A program made the translations under genes and the position numbers. A stretch of 64,000 nucleotides of DNA. It comes from Globodera rostochiensis (lineage: Eukaryota > Nematoda > Chromadorea > Rhabditida > Heteroderidae). The DNA lies in the NCBI GenBank assembly GCA_018350325.1, contig JAEVLN010000003.1:1075985-1139984 (forward strand). Reading direction: 5' to 3'. Positions 46,614 through 60,218 of the stretch are shown piece by piece (the first letter of the stretch is position 1; every line of letters begins with the position of its first letter). The notes under the pieces were generated by a model that saw only the letters and a program-made list of their open reading frames with translations, was not told where the DNA came from and did not search any database.

Positions 46614-48055
46614 CCCATTTCAAAAATTGTACTGTCGGTGTTGGTGTTGTTCGGCGGTGTTGCGGGAGGCGTTGCGATCGTTGTGCTGGCGGCATACGCG
46701 TGGAAATGGTGCCGGACGGAGGACAAGCGCAGGCAGCACAATCGCCGCAGGGGCAGCAGGTGAGAGGGACAAATGATCATTTATTTAGACGACAAGGCGT
46801 AATGACCGGCAGATAATGAGTAGGCATGTTCGAGACTCAAAATGTATCGAAGACTTATTGCCTAAAAAGTTTTGGCATTATTTTAATGGAAAATCCTGCC
46901 AAAAATTAAATACAAAAAGCTTTCGAAGCAAAGTCTGTCTCCTCGTCTTTGTCAATTGGTCTCGAAATGCCGGGAAATGTTGCGGCTTTATTGTCCCAAT
47001 TATTTGCTAACTTTTATGTGCCTTGTATCGGCTATTTGTAGCCGATCTCGCCCAATTGCCGCCTGTTCGGCGTCGTCAACGCTCGTTTTGGTGCCGGAAC
47101 AGTGCCAAGCGCCGTTAATCCGGCATTTCCAGCAGCGCCAGCTGAGCCATCGGTCGCAGGATTCAAATAAGTCGGTTAAATACGGAACGCCACAAAAGGC
47201 GCAAATTAATTGTTCCAAAAAATCAATTTTAATCGCGCACAGAACGACAACTCCAATGGACGGCACTAAAAGTTTGATGCTGGAGCTGGCCACGGACACG
47301 CGAAAGTTGGCCAAATTGTTTCCAATGATCAACCCAAAAAGTAAAACAAAAATAATTTTTAAAAATAGAAAAAAACGACGATTACCTATTTTCATCAATT
47401 TTTTCAGTTGACAACAAAAGCCTTGGCCAATCATCATCGGAGAAGCGTCAGGCGGAAGAAGCGGACAATTTGAGTGCCGAGGAGAAACGGCGCCGCTTCT
47501 CGGCACGGAATGGCGGCACTAACAGTGATGGACTCCTTGGAGGTGGGGTCCAATTTTTCTATGAAAAGCGGAAAGTCAGGGAATTAATTACCTCTCCCGA
47601 TTTTGGCGTTTTCCTTTCCAATACATACAAAAATGGTCTGAACTCGAGGCCAAATATCAGTGCCCATCAAAGTACCGTAACTTGCCTCATAGTGTACTGC
47701 ACTCAAGGTACTGTAGAGTCAGTCAGCTTCCCATTTGATCGTTCCAGTGCCGCCGGCATCAATTGAACGTGGCACTCAGACCAGTCCCAGCCCGGTTGGT
47801 GTCGTAGAAACGACGACGATGACCACAAAAATAACGACACCAGCAACGCGTACGGTAGCTTTGAATACAGAAACCAGCAACCGAAGAGTTACGGTGGACC
47901 ATCCGACCTCGCCGTTAGTTGACGTCCAAAATCATCACCGCCACCACCACCAGCACCACAAACGCCGTCATTATGACGCTGCTGCTGCTGCTGAACAACA
48001 GTTGCCGGGAATAGTGTGGCGAGAGGTGCTTTTGGTTACAATAAAAAATGGCTGA
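46614..48055 (+). CDS. C-terminal exons of an unidentified single-pass membrane protein
   Basis: Five exons (46614-46759, 47042-47170, 47243-47340, 47408-47542, 47748-48055) have canonical splice sites and close in phase, which argues for a real gene. The first carries a membrane helix (IVLSVLVLFGGVAGGVAIVV) followed by a basic stop-transfer stretch (KWCRTEDKRRQHNRRRGS). The rest reads as a disordered cytoplasmic tail: LELATDTRKLAKLF, EKRQAEEADNLSAEEKRRR, ERGTQTSPSPVG, a Thr-rich stretch, His repeats and poly-Ala. The extracellular or N-terminal exon is not visible; none of the upstream sequence to 45800 looks coding. I do not recognise the protein. Confidence 0.6.
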
Positions 48056-48531
48056 AATTATAAATTCCAGGGCTTTTTTGAAGGTACAAAGGGGCGGTAG
48101 GGGGGTCAGTTCTGTTGAGACGCCATAACTTATGTATTTGTTAGAGTCCGGTAAAATTAAAGTTCCAGGAACGGGAACCTTCAAATTTAAGCGGGGACTG
48201 GAATCCCGATCCCGTGTTCACGTTTCCGTAAAGAAAATCCCGCTTGGGAAAGGCGGGACTGGGAATCCCGCGGCAATCCGGTCCCCGCCGATCTCTAATT
48301 CGTCGTACACTCTCTCTATTCACAGTGCACCGAATCAAAAAAAAGAGATTAAAAATTGTGAGTCGAAATTTATGCCAAAAAAAATTTGAAAAATCAGACA
48401 AAATAAAATGGATGGCTTACAAATTAGGCATGGGGATTTGTCAGTTATTATAAAGTTACTTAAATGGGAAACAAAGGTGAAGAATTGTTCAAAAATCAGT
48501 GCTCAAAAAATTGGTCCCTGAGCCACAAAGA

Positions 48532-51500
48532 TCAATTAAATTTTTCTTTTGGAACAAATGCGCGTTCCGTCTCCCTGAACAGACGACGCCCCCCGCTCAC
48601 GCGCGCGCGCGCAATACGCAAATGCACGCCCCACTCGGCACGTTCGCTCGCATCACTCATCACCGGGGGCGACGGCCGCACAATTCTTCCGCTTTCTTCT
48701 GACGCCGGCAGGACGCTTCCGCCTCCGCCGCCTGCGGCTGTCTTCCGTCTGCGACTGCTTGACGTCGTCGTCGTCGCCGTCGTTGTCGCCGTAGGCGCTT
48801 TGGTCGTCACACTGTCGCAGCATTTGTCCTCCGCCGACGACGGCGGCGCGTGACTGTGCGACAGCGGAAAGCACGCGCGCAGCGTGTCCAACTGCACCTC
48901 AAGTGCACTTGACAGACAAAACAATTGCTGACCTGAACAATTTTTGAACAATTTTTCTCGCGAATTTTATTGGGAGAAAATATTAATCAAAAAATGTCTG
49001 CCGACTGTTGAAATGAAGCAATTAAAATGGCAAGAAATGCTGCCGACTGACCGACCATAAATTGTTTTAAATTAAATTTTCAAGCATTTACCCACCCGAA
49101 TTTGTCGACGCTTCTTCGTCCAGTCCATGCTCAACCCGTTGATGAACCTTTTGCTCCACATGCGACATGCTGATAAACTTGCACTTCTTGCATCTGAATG
49201 CCGGGTGCATGTTCAAGTGCGCGTGCAACATTGCTCGGTCCGCCGGCACGTCCGCCTCCTTAAATGAGAGAGCGTTTCTTAAGGCTCATGGGATTTTCTG
49301 CTTACGCATAGCCGGCACCGTAGCGACAAAGTGCCGTCGCCGCCGGCGCTGTTGTTGTTGTCGCTGTAGACTGCACGCTGCGAGTCAGCGGTTAGCAGGC
49401 GCGCGAAATGGTCCTGCATTGCGTCCTTGGCCTTGCAGACCACACGCGGGAAACAGTCTGTCAGCAATTGCATCAGCTGTGCCATGTCCCGGCGGTCCTC
49501 GATGCATTGGGTGCCCTGAAAATTTTTGGAAATTTTTGCGGATTTGCAATTTTGTTCAAAAACCCATCGCTAGGCTTTCGGTGACAAAAAATTGGTTGTC
49601 TCTGGTAGCTTTTGATCAGTATTATCTCTGATCTGACGTGGACTCCGACGAAATCCAATCAGATTAAGCTTCATTTTCGCGCACTTTCTAATGATCTGAT
49701 CTGACGCCGCGGGCCGATCTGATCAGATTACAATGCAATTGATCAGTTTGGGTATGATCAGATCAGTATCATCTCGCGCCCTTTCTTTTAGATTTGATTT
49801 GACGCGGACCGACGCCTCCGGGGTTATGATCAAATAATAATCTCGCGCACCTTTCTCGTCGGATGCTCCGTGTTGATGTGTTCGAACACCAGGTGCTGGT
49901 CGGCGAACCCGCGTTGGCACAGCTTGCATACGAACAGCGCGATATTGCAGTGCGCGTGCAGGTGCGAGCGCGTGCACGCGTCCGTGTTGGCGACGAGCTC
50001 GCCGCACTGCTGGCACTCCAACGAGGGCCCACGGTTGCGCAGGCTCTTCAGCTTTCTGTAACCGTTTGAATTACGGTTACGGTATGTGCGTGCAAAGTAC
50101 CTGTAGAACTCGATGTGTGCCTTGCGCTGCTGGCGCATCTGCGAGCTGCGCCCCTCCGCCCCGTCGCCCACCACGTCCACATACTCATCCGCCGCCGTTG
50201 CCGCAGCCGCCGCACAGTTTGTGCCGTCCTCGTCCTCCGCTGCTGTAGGCGACGTGGAGGCGGAGCAGGACGAGGAGGCTAACGAGTACGCCTTGGACAG
50301 CCCGGCGGCCAGTACATTCTGCTGTGATTCGGCCCGATCATTCGGAATGCGCTGCTTACACTCCGACTTTGGGGCAATGGCAATAGGGCGGTTTGATGCT
50401 GAATAGCTTCATGGTAATTAAGCAGCAAAATATGTCACGCAACTCACTTGCTTTTGCAACAACTTGATCAGGCCCTTGTTGTTGTACTGCTTGAACTTGT
50501 TGACCTATCGATGCAGTGACAGCAGCGCTTGCTTTGGAGTCAAGGTTTGCTCCATAAAGCTGCCAAATCTGTTGCATGACCAGCTGAAGTAAAATAATTC
50601 GTCAAATTTAGAAATGGAACAATGGAAGAGGTCTCATTAACAATTGGCAAAAACAAAACAAAATTAATTTAAATTTAAAATTCATAACAAACAACTGGCC
50701 TGCATCTGCTGCTGTTGGTAGTCGAAATGAATCGCCTCCGGCAATTGAAAAAGCATTTTGCCTGAGGCCAAAAGCTTTTCCTCTTCCATTGATTTGCTTT
50801 GCTGGTCCTTTAGAAATTATGCCAAATATTGTTTTCGAATTTGCCACAATTTAAGCCCGTTTTTTCTCTCGCATTGCCAGCGCTTTTAATTATAGTTTTG
50901 AAACAAAAAAACTGTGCAAAATATATAAAATGGGAGGATTTGCTAAATTTTCCGCTAAATATAAAGCAAATTTTTCCAAAATGCTTTATAATCAGACCGA
51001 TGCTCACCATTTCAGCGCTTTTAATGTCTTCGGAGAGCGCAGAAAAGTTTGTACAGCTCGCCCGGGCGGCCGCTGTTGGTTCAGCCGGTTGAGTTGGCGC
51101 ACCTTTTGGCGTTGTGCCGCCGCACATTTTGAGCAGCTGCTGAGGCTGAGCAACTGCTGAATCACCGGCGGCGACACATTTTTGCTTTGTTTGCTGTTGA
51201 TTTTGTGCAGTGAAAAGGTGCTGAAACAGCGCGGAGAACTGATGCTGCAAGTCCGGCGGCTTTGCTTCTACCGTAGCCGCCGCCGCCGCCGCGGGGGTTG
51301 GACGCGCAGTGCCTGCATTTGAATGAGCGATCGAACGGATAAAGCCAATCGGAGGAGTTTTGATGAACTCAGCCAACAATCTTTTGGCGTGTTTTGATCA
51401 GAGATTCCAACAGGTCCCATAAACTGACCCATCAAATGTTGTTGCTCCGGTTGCCCATTTTGATACTGCTGCAGGTGCTGAAGCGATTGGTAGTTGTTCA

Positions 51501-51909
51501 GCAATTCAAGTTGGCGTTCAAACATTGTTGGCGTTTTGTTCTGTTGCAATGGCACATTTGGCGTGCCGCCAATGCCAAGCAGTGCGGCGGCGGCGGCGTA
51601 ATCCGCTGGCAACGGAGCAGCAGCAATTCCGCCGTGTCGAAACATTCTCATTGCCTGTGCGTGCATAAATAAATAAATACATTTAATGATGGACAATAAA
51701 AATTAATTCGATTCGTTTTGCAACCGCAAAAAGTTTTCGTTTACGCACTGATCAATGACCAACGATCATTTCGCGGACCGATTATTTACCTCGCTGCTGC
51801 CGCTGTTGCTGCTGCTGCTGTTTGGACTCGAAACGACCGCATTATTGGCCTCCATAATCCGTTGCATTTCCAATTGTTCGCGCAGCATTTTGGCAAAATT
51901 GTTTGCCAT
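48532..51909 (-). CDS. C2H2 zinc-finger protein with Gln/Ala/Ser-rich N-terminus
   Basis: About nine exons from MANNFAKMLREQLEMQRIM. The N-terminal half is rich in Ser, Ala and Gln (SSSSNSGSS, AAAAALLGIGG, QQQQ near 50720) with PAAAAAAT. Two pairs of C2H2 fingers follow: CQQC...HLHAH and CKLC...HINTEH in one exon (about 49855-50060), then CRLC split by an intron from HAHLNMH, and CKKC...HQRVEH (49085-49265). A further disordered C-terminal exon is Thr- and Gly-rich and ends KEKFN. Fingers in close pairs with Cx2C-x12-Hx3-4H spacing suggest a nucleic-acid-binding regulator. The ortholog is not recognised. The poly-Ala and poly-Gln tracts may vary in length. Confidence 0.8.
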
Positions 51910-52602
51910 CTATCAAATTGAAATGCATAAACTTTTGACAATGAAAAATTGTTAAACGCCTCGGGGGGGGGGGGGGAGGGGGGTAAATGATAGGGGGAAA
52001 TTAATTCGATTGAATTATGTCGCTGATCACTGGTTGGGAGGGACAGACTGATCAGAAGGAACATTGCATAGTGAAAGAGGCTTTATGCTTTTCCATATTA
52101 TCATAGAAATTTTTCCCACAATTCGGCCAAATTTAGAATAAACAAATCTAATGCGGAAAAAATTTATTCGCAATTTTTTAAAATGATTTTTTGCCAACAT
52201 TTTTAGCCCATTTTATGCCTTCCCCAGAAGAAGCCATTTATGCGGCGTTTATTTTTGGCATATTCCCATTGGATACTGTGCCGTTGGCATTGTTTGCAGC
52301 CGCTTAAAATGCCATTCCATCGGCATAATCGGGGCGTATTTATGGCCACAAATTTTCATTGGGCATAAATCCCACGTTGCTTTGCCTTAAATATGGCCAT
52401 TTTATGACATATAAATAAATGATTTGGACGAATGATTAATTGAGAGGAGAGGGGAGGGGGGGGAATTGAGAAAAAAATGCTTAACATTTAGAGAATGACA
52501 TTTATTTATAGTCAGAGTGATTCACCATCGTGGTGAAATACATATGTAGTGGAGAGAGCGAAAGCTAAGGGAGCGTGGCATAATATAGGGCTTACATCCC
52601 GC

Positions 52603-52735
52603 GGCATACTGTAAGAAGACCGGAACATTTCTGGCATACTGTAAGAAGACCGGAACATTTCTGGCATACTGTAAGAAGACCGGAACATTTCTGGCATACT
52701 GTGTAAGAAGACCGGAACATTTCTGACCTACTGTA
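52603..52735 (+). repeat. 30-bp minisatellite, about 4.5 units
   Basis: Unit GGCATACTGTAAGAAGACCG plus GAACATTTCT. The first three units are identical; later ones carry an inserted GT or substitutions. It lies in intergenic DNA downstream of nothing recognisable. Confidence 0.92.
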
Positions 52736-52783
52736 AGGAGAAGTGAGCCACTGTTGTTAAGTAGAGTAGGTCGGTCCCGGGAT

Positions 52784-53045
52784 TGTGCCGTCCCGTTCCG
52801 GCACAAACGGTACACACAGATTAGACTGACTCGAACCAGACTGACTCGATTATTGTGCCGTCCCGTTCCGGCACAAACGGTACACACAGATTAGACTGAC
52901 TCGAACCCCCCCCCCGACTCGATTATTGTGCCATCCCGTCCCGGCATAACAGATTAGACCGACTCGAATACCCCCCCCCCCCCTCCTTCCCCGACTCGAT
53001 TATTGTGCCGGTCCCATCCCGGCACAAACCGGTACAGTCAGAAGG
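52784..53045 (+). repeat. tandem repeat of about 67 bp with hairpin core, 4 units
   Basis: Each unit has ATTGTGCCGTCCCGTTCCGG then CACAA, an inverted repeat (TTGTGCCG/CGGCACAA) around a short loop, followed by CGGTACACACAGATTAGACT and GACTCGA. Unit 3 is degenerate. Poly-C runs of different length sit between units 2, 3 and 4. Confidence 0.88.
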
Positions 53046-56000
53046 ATTAGAACTTAACGGGAAACGTAGTTTTCAAATTTTAAAAATGAAATTGCACCAA
53101 ATATTAAAAACCGATGAGTTATTTTGCTTCCTATGTATATGATGGGCTCATAAATGAAATGTCATCATTTATTTATTTTTTGAATCCGAATTTATCGTTG
53201 TGCAATTTGCTGGGAAAACGAAATGAGCGCAGCGGAATTTTTATATGCGCTTCTGATCCCCGGCGGAGATAATAAAATGCAAATAAAATTTGGTTGTTTT
53301 TATGCACCCCCCGGGGGGAAATCGGGGGAGGGGGGAGGGGGGAGGGGGAGGGGGGGGGGGTGCACTTCGCCAAAACAATGTACGCCAAATGAAATTTGCA
53401 TTTTGAGAGGACGCGGCGCGTCACCGCCGTTGGGGGGGGGGGGGCAAAATTATGCATAATGAAAATGCGAATAATGTTTTCAATTTCAATTTGTTTGGCC
53501 AATTTTTAGAACATTTCACTAAATTAGTTAATTATAAATATTAACGCAGTAATTTTATACATTTTCCATTTGGACACATTTCAAAAAACAAAGCAAATGA
53601 AAGGAAAGGTTTAAGGCGCCGGCGGCGCTGCGTTATTTACCCCTCACCGTCCCCGCGTCTGTTGCTGCTGTTGGAATGTGAATAATAAATGAATGAATTG
53701 AATTGAATGAATTGAATGAATGTTCGTGTCTCAGAATATAAATAAATAAATAAATGGCAGGTGTCCCTTTTTTGAACGGAGTTTTTGCCGCGCAAAAATA
53801 TTTCTGCAAAACGCTAAGGAAAATGAGAGAGAAACAGACAATTGGAGAGGCTAACGGCAGACACACCGGGCGGGTGGAGCGCACGTGCATTGGAAGAGAG
53901 CGTGAAAATAGCGAAATAGTGCATAGATTTAAGCGCCTTGTCAGACACTAAAAGTAGCGAAATAGTGTGCATAGAAGAGAGACGACAGACGACGCGTCGC
54001 AGACGGAAACAGAGCGAAGCGGCGCTCGGAGGGCAAATTTGTGCTTCCATCTGACAAAATTTGCTCGCTTTATATACCCATCGAGCCCCTCCCCCCGGGC
54101 GGCGGTGGTAACGGTTGATTGATGGTGCACCACCACCTCGCCATCACTAAACCGCCACTACTGCACATTGTGACAGACACATTCCTTTGCTCTTCCGCCC
54201 CCGCGGAGCCGATCAACGGGAAGGGGCGGGGGCGGGGGGCGGGGGGGGACTCTGATCGGCAAGTCCCCGGGGGGCCGACAATGTTCCGACCCGCCGCTGG
54301 AGGGCATTGACGATACTTCCCGCCGCCGCCGCCGCTCACTAATCGGTGTGATCAATTAATCATCCCCATCCATTATTTTATAATTGTTGAGCACCCATCG
54401 CCGCAAAGGGACGACGCGACCCCCGTGGCAAATGAATGATAACAATTTTTGTTTGGCGATTGTTACGAATGCTCTTTAAATTCAGAGGGGCGTTGGGTGG
54501 CATGATTAAAGTCCACAATCCCTGGAGGGGACATTTTTTTTGCTGCGTTTTGTGTAGGAGATTATGCGGGGACGGGGATGGGTCCCCGACATCTTTCGGG
54601 GACGGGGATTTCCGTTCCCCGCGATTATTAAAATGTATGGAAGCCATTAACAGTGGCGCCAGACAATTTGCTTTTTTTCATTTTAGCAACAAAAAATGGC
54701 ATTCAAAGATTTTTGCAAAAAAAGGAGAGCCCCCCGGCTGCTTAATTCCCCGACACATTCCTTCCGCTCCCCGAATTGGGGTCGGGGATGGCTCTTGTCC
54801 GTCGGACGGCTGTTGAACGCACACAAATCGGCGCTGAATTATTCACCGATTTGTGCTGACGATGATCAGCCCCAGCCAGCCAACCGCCAGTCAGCAGCAG
54901 ACGCCCCCTCCCCCGGGGGGATGATCGAAGGATGGATCAACGACGGGGAAGAAGGGGGAAGAAGGGGGGGGGGGGGGGGAATTGGGGCTGTAATCGATCA
55001 TTTAGCGGGGGGGGGGGGTGTTTGTGTCGGTATATAAAGTGAGCGGACGGTCGGTGAGAGCTGATAAATAAATAAAGTGAGCGCCGCCGTCTTCTTCTTG
55101 GCGATGAGTTGGAGGCTGTGAGAATGGCGTAATCACGAGCCCCCCCCCCCCCCCCGTAAATAACACAAACTTTCTAAAAAAAGTCGGAAAAATCACAGAA
55201 AATTTCTCTTAAAAAATGTTAAGAATTCGAACGAAATTCATAAAAAAGTGGTTTCTTTATTAGAATTAGGTACAAAAATGCATAGACATTTAAATGGAAA
55301 ATGATTTTTGAGTTTTACTTTTGACAGTTTGCTTGAAATATGCGCGTCCATTAAGTGCTTATATAGCAATTTTAAACAATATATTTTTAACGATTACTAA
55401 GCGCGGTCCGGCCGGTCACAGTTCGCCAAACTAAACAAATTTCAAAAAATTTCAAAAATTGTTTCGAGTGGCAAAAGTGAAAATGTGCGCGTGCGTGTCG
55501 CATTTCGTTCTCGGAACGGGACCGAAGAACGAACCGAAATGTGAAGTTGGGGGGAGGGGGAGGGGGATAAAGCTGCCCTCCGGGAATCATAAACATTTAC
55601 ATAGCACAGAAGAGAGGCAATTTCGAAAAATGGTAACAAAAATAAAAGCAATTAAAAATTGAAGAGCAAATTAATAACAAAAATAAAAGCAATTAAAAAT
55701 TGAAGAACAAATTTAAATGAACATTTCAAAGCTGATTAAGCATATAATAATATTGCGTAATTTTAGTGATAAATTTTATTTCGTATTAATAAAATAAAAT
55801 TTGGGGCTAATTCGACTTAATTATTATGCTGTAATGGCCGCATGAATTAGGCGCATTACGGTACATTTTGATTGACCTTTTGTAGTGCATTTATTCATTC
55901 ATTCAGAGAATAATGCGCCGATTGCATGTACAAATATTTGTTGACATTAATTGGATTTTGGGGAAACAATTCACAGAAGAGCAAATGGTTTTGGTGCGTC

Positions 56001-58557
56001 GCTTTCTTTTTTATGTGCCCTTGGGGGACGACGATTAAATAAATGCTTTGATTGTTAGCATCGTCGTCAAGTGGCAGGGTGCCATTTTGCCCTGGAAACC
56101 GGGCATTTGCCGGCTTTTGGGGGGCCAGATGTAAATTTATTTTTTAGAGGGGATTCGGTCGGTTTCCAGAGACAAGTAATTAATTAATTAATTACCTAAT
56201 TAATGACCTTCTTTCTCTACAGGTTAAAAGCAACATTTATTATTTATTAAAAATAGCAATTTTTTGTAATTAAAAAAATAGCAGAAAATTCGATGTAATT
56301 TTGGGACGGGTCGATGGGGCCATGCAAATGAATGAAATGACGCAAACTTTCTTTTTCTTTCTTAACAAACGAATCGCGCGACAATCTTTGAACAAAAGAA
56401 TAAATTACCTAAAAGTCCTGAACATTCATTTTAGGGGGGGGGGGGGGAGAAGCTTTTTTCTTGTAATTTGAAAACTGATTAATGGACAGATAGTCTGTCA
56501 TTGATTTATGGTTGATTGATTGATTACCGATTATGCGATCAATCAAATCAAATCATTATTAAACATATCGTCGGCCATTGTTTTTGTCCGTCACCGGTTT
56601 AGGACGACCAAATCCTTTGGACGTCCAAATAATTAGGCCGCAAACTCGAAGTTGCCAACAAAAATTTGCCTAAAAAAGTATCATTCAACGCCAAATCAAA
56701 AAATTTTGGGGGTCCAAAAAGTGCATTTTAATAAAAAAATGTATTTGCGCATAAAATGTGAGCTGTCACTTTGCATTTCTGGCTTGAATTTGTTAATAAA
56801 AATGGTCCAATACTCTGCGGAATTTTTTTCTCCCCAATTTTAGTTTGGGAGCGGCTGAATTTAAATACTAATTAAATATTTGCTTTAAAATTTACTAATT
56901 TGAATAGCTCAAAAACAAAAACCCAAAAATTGTCTTTTCGCTCCAATATTCAAGTCCCTTGGAGCAACACCAACTGTCGCCGAATAAATGTGCCCCCGAG
57001 GGGAGGGAGTGCAATAAATTTAAATAGTGCCGCGAGGGGGGCGGGCGGGACGGCATAAGGAAGGATCAAAGAGCAGAAGGAGGAGTTAGCCGACGGCACA
57101 CTCAACGCGGAAGTTGGGGGGGGGGAAGGAAAGGGCATTTGTAACAAATTAAGGAGGATTTAGTCAGAAGACGATGGCTGCCTTGGCTTAGCTTGGCTGG
57201 CACTTTTTGAATCATATTCCGGAAACTTTGGCATTCAGGCGCCAAACCAGCGCCCGGGGGAATCCGGTTACGTCCCAAACCGGGGCTTTGGAAAAATGGG
57301 ACAATTTACAAAATGGGAAAATAGGACGCGCATGCGCATATGATAAACACGGGGGGAATTGCGCGTAAGCGCGGCAAATTTACATTCATTTGCCTGAACC
57401 CCCCCGCAGGGGACGACGCTTTGATGAGAGGAGACGAACGATTATGATTAAACATTAGCATTATTTTGATCATCATGCTGCCGGGTATTTATACAAATTC
57501 CCCGACGGATGTGCATTAATTAATAATGGATGAATGGATGGATATGTGATATCCCTGCAGGGGATATCACATATCCCCCCCCCAACACCACCCTGAGGGG
57601 ATGGGCCGCCCATCACATGAACAAAACAGAACCTTCTGCTGCCTGAATTGTTTGTAAAGCTGGCAAACGATGGTCGGCCGGTCGTCGTCTCGGAGTTTAT
57701 AACATTTTTGCGCATATAAAAACAAATCATGGCTAGGCTAAGGCCTCAGATTTCAAAATTTTAAAGGACAAGTAAAGGCCAAAAAGCCTACAAATTAAAC
57801 ATTGAAGGACAAAATTTAAAGGGTGATGCTTGGCCAAAAAATTAAATTTAAATGTTGGCTTTGAATCCTAAAAATAGGTTTCTTTTTTATTTTTAAACTC
57901 TTCCTTTTGGTTAGAAAATAATTCTAAAACTTTTTGGTTTCAATTTTGAAATTTAAGGACCGACGAACAGCTTCAATTCGGCGTCCCGGTTTGCCCAAAA
58001 GCCGTGTGCCGCCAGTTGTGGCACAACGCCATACAATTGCCGAACCCAATTTTGGAAAAAAGAGTCGGAATTGGCTTCCTACGGCAGCAAAACAACACCA
58101 CCAATTTGTCACAAAGGTGGGGGAAAAAATGCCAAAAAAATAATTTGAACAATAAAACAAAAGAATTTCTTCAAATTCAAATAAATTTAGGAATCAAATT
58201 CGGCACTTCGGGAACGCGAGACTGGAAGTTGGCGCCACATCCAACTGTACTCGACCAATGTCCCGTCGTCGTTTCATGTTCAGAATTTGGTTCCAATTTT
58301 TTTTATTTATTTTTGAATTTTTGGAGATGAAAATGCAAAAGTATTGCTGTTTGGTCTTTTTTGAATATTCAAAATTTCCAGCTGAGCACCATTAACTTTA
58401 ACTGCCCGAGGGGATAAGCTTTGGATTATTCTTGCAGAAAGCCTCCGGGCACAACGGATTAATTCCACGGTCGAAAGTACGAAATTGCACATGAACTTTC
58501 AACCTGCTTCGTCTTCATGACAAAAAGCATTAATTATAAATAAATATATATTTTTAG
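53046..58557. other. intergenic, no convincing gene
   Basis: 5.5 kb, largely AT-rich with many long G or C runs (about 53330, 54963, 55140, 56436, 57116) and simple repeats (AATGAATTG near 53690; a 39-bp repeat at 55640-55715). Possible exon-like pieces at 57957-58111 and 58192-58290 have acceptor and donor signals and could belong to the gene at 58558, but they show no recognisable motif. Confidence 0.45.
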
Positions 58558-60218
58558 AGTCGCAGTTTTGAGGAATGCCCGCGGGTGACGCGCGTGCAGC
58601 ACGCCACCGCATGGCGACGTGCACGAAGCGAAAAGTTCGTTGAGGAGGAAGAGGAGGAGGAGGAGGAGGCCGAGACGGACAACCAAAGTGCACGGCTACA
58701 ATTTGAGGGCGTACGGTAAGCGGCCAAGCACAATAACCGTACCCGGACCCCGCTATTTGGGCTTGAAACAACAACAACAACAACAACAACAAGAAGCTCT
58801 GCCCTCCTCCGCAAATGTGGGAGAAACAGTTCCCGAAACAAATAATCCCCCGGGGGGTTATCATAAGGCGCCGAGGCGAAGCTTATCTAATCGCGACCAC
58901 ATGCTTATTTGATGTGAGCATGGTAAAAGCCCATCATAAACTAGCAAGCCTAAAAATTTTATTAATATGCTAAAATAATTTTACACTCTGTCTAGCCTTA
59001 TAAAACATATTAAACAAAGTTGTAAACAAATAACCAAATTTGCCAAGGGGCACATATATTAATTAGGATGTGCCATTCTCACTAAATATGGAATCAAAGT
59101 TATCCTCTCCCTGGCACATATGCAACAACAACAACAACAACAAAGTCGAGATCGAATGGATCGCTTGACACGGGATGGACAAAATGGGGGGGGGGGGTGG
59201 GCGATGGCTTGGTGGGCAGACAAATTATGGCGGATGATAAAAGCATCAAATTATTTAATGAAAAGTTATAAAATTTGAATATTTATATTTCATAAAAATG
59301 TAAACTAATGCGAATGAAAGACATATTTTCCTGAATATGAACAGTTACTGTCCGCCTCCACCGCCCCGTCGTCCGCGTCACGCCCATTTGCAACGCTTTT
59401 TCCGCTCCGCGGACGCCGCGTCCGCTAGCAGTACAACAACAACAGCAACAAATGGAAGCATTACCGGATGCGGCGGATGTTCATCGACGGTCAGCGGCAA
59501 CAGCTCATCGACGACGATGCCAACGATGGAGGAGGGGCGACGGATGGCGGCATGTTGGAGGGCGAGGTGCATCAAACAATTCGGGATTGGGATCCCGGTG
59601 ATTCCGATCAATTCCGAACAATAAAAAGGCTTGTCGGGATCTCGAATTCAATCCCCCGCCTGTCCGGCCTTTAATCGGATGGGACGAAAATTAAATTTTT
59701 GAGTTTTAGGGCTGTCTTTTGGGCGATATATTTTCGATTTGGTCCGACCTTCCCGCTGGGCCTGCTGCGTGACATAAATGTGATGATTTAAAACACAGAA
59801 AGCCGACCAATCGATTGTATCGATCAGTGGACGACGATTACGGCGGTCGCGATCAACGCGACCGCCGGCGGGGGGTGCCAATTCTCAACGACCATCGCCG
59901 ACTTCTGCCCGATGTGCCGACAAAAATGCCGAAAAAATCGCAAGGGTTAGAGAATAGTAAGTTTTGAAAAATGTTTTAAAATAAATTTCTCTCAGACAAT
60001 TTCCTCCTGCGTCCTTCGTGCCCCGTCTTTCACCGTACACCATGCCGCCACCGTACAGCTACCGTATTCCTTCTGTCCAACGTGCCGACCCGTCGCCATT
60101 AGCGCGCTTCAACTCGCTGAATCGTGCCAAACCGCTTCGACGCGACTTTTCCGTGGATCGCCGTACCGAGTCGCTGTTTCGGCACTTTGTGCGCCCTGAC
60201 CCGTTCGAGATACTGTAG
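58558..60218 (+). CDS. exon chain of an unidentified protein (low confidence)
   Basis: Four exons (58558-58710, 59432-59632, 59803-59945, 59996-60218) close in phase with GT-AG signals. They encode a charged, mostly disordered sequence: a run of nine Glu in exon 1, KWKHYRMRRMFIDGQRQQ and RDWDPGDSDQF in exon 2, LYRSVDDDYGGRD in exon 3, and a Pro/Tyr/Arg-rich end (PPPYSYRIP, then RRDFSVDRRTESLFRHF, ending PFEIL). An AATAAA follows near 60325. PPPY is a WW-domain ligand motif. No start codon was found; the 5' part may lie upstream at 57.9-58.3 kb. Two of the donors (GTACGG, GTTAGA) are weak. Overlapping frames at 59337-59624 are alternatives. I do not recognise the protein. Confidence 0.42.

Noticed and set aside
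48141..48453. Possible coding frames in the gap between the plus-strand membrane gene and the zinc-finger gene
   Set aside because: The sequence is GC-patchy repeat-like DNA with words such as GGAATCCCG and no consistent exon signals.
52503..53045. CRISPR-like array
   Set aside because: The repeats are contiguous minisatellite units without spacers, in a eukaryotic genome.
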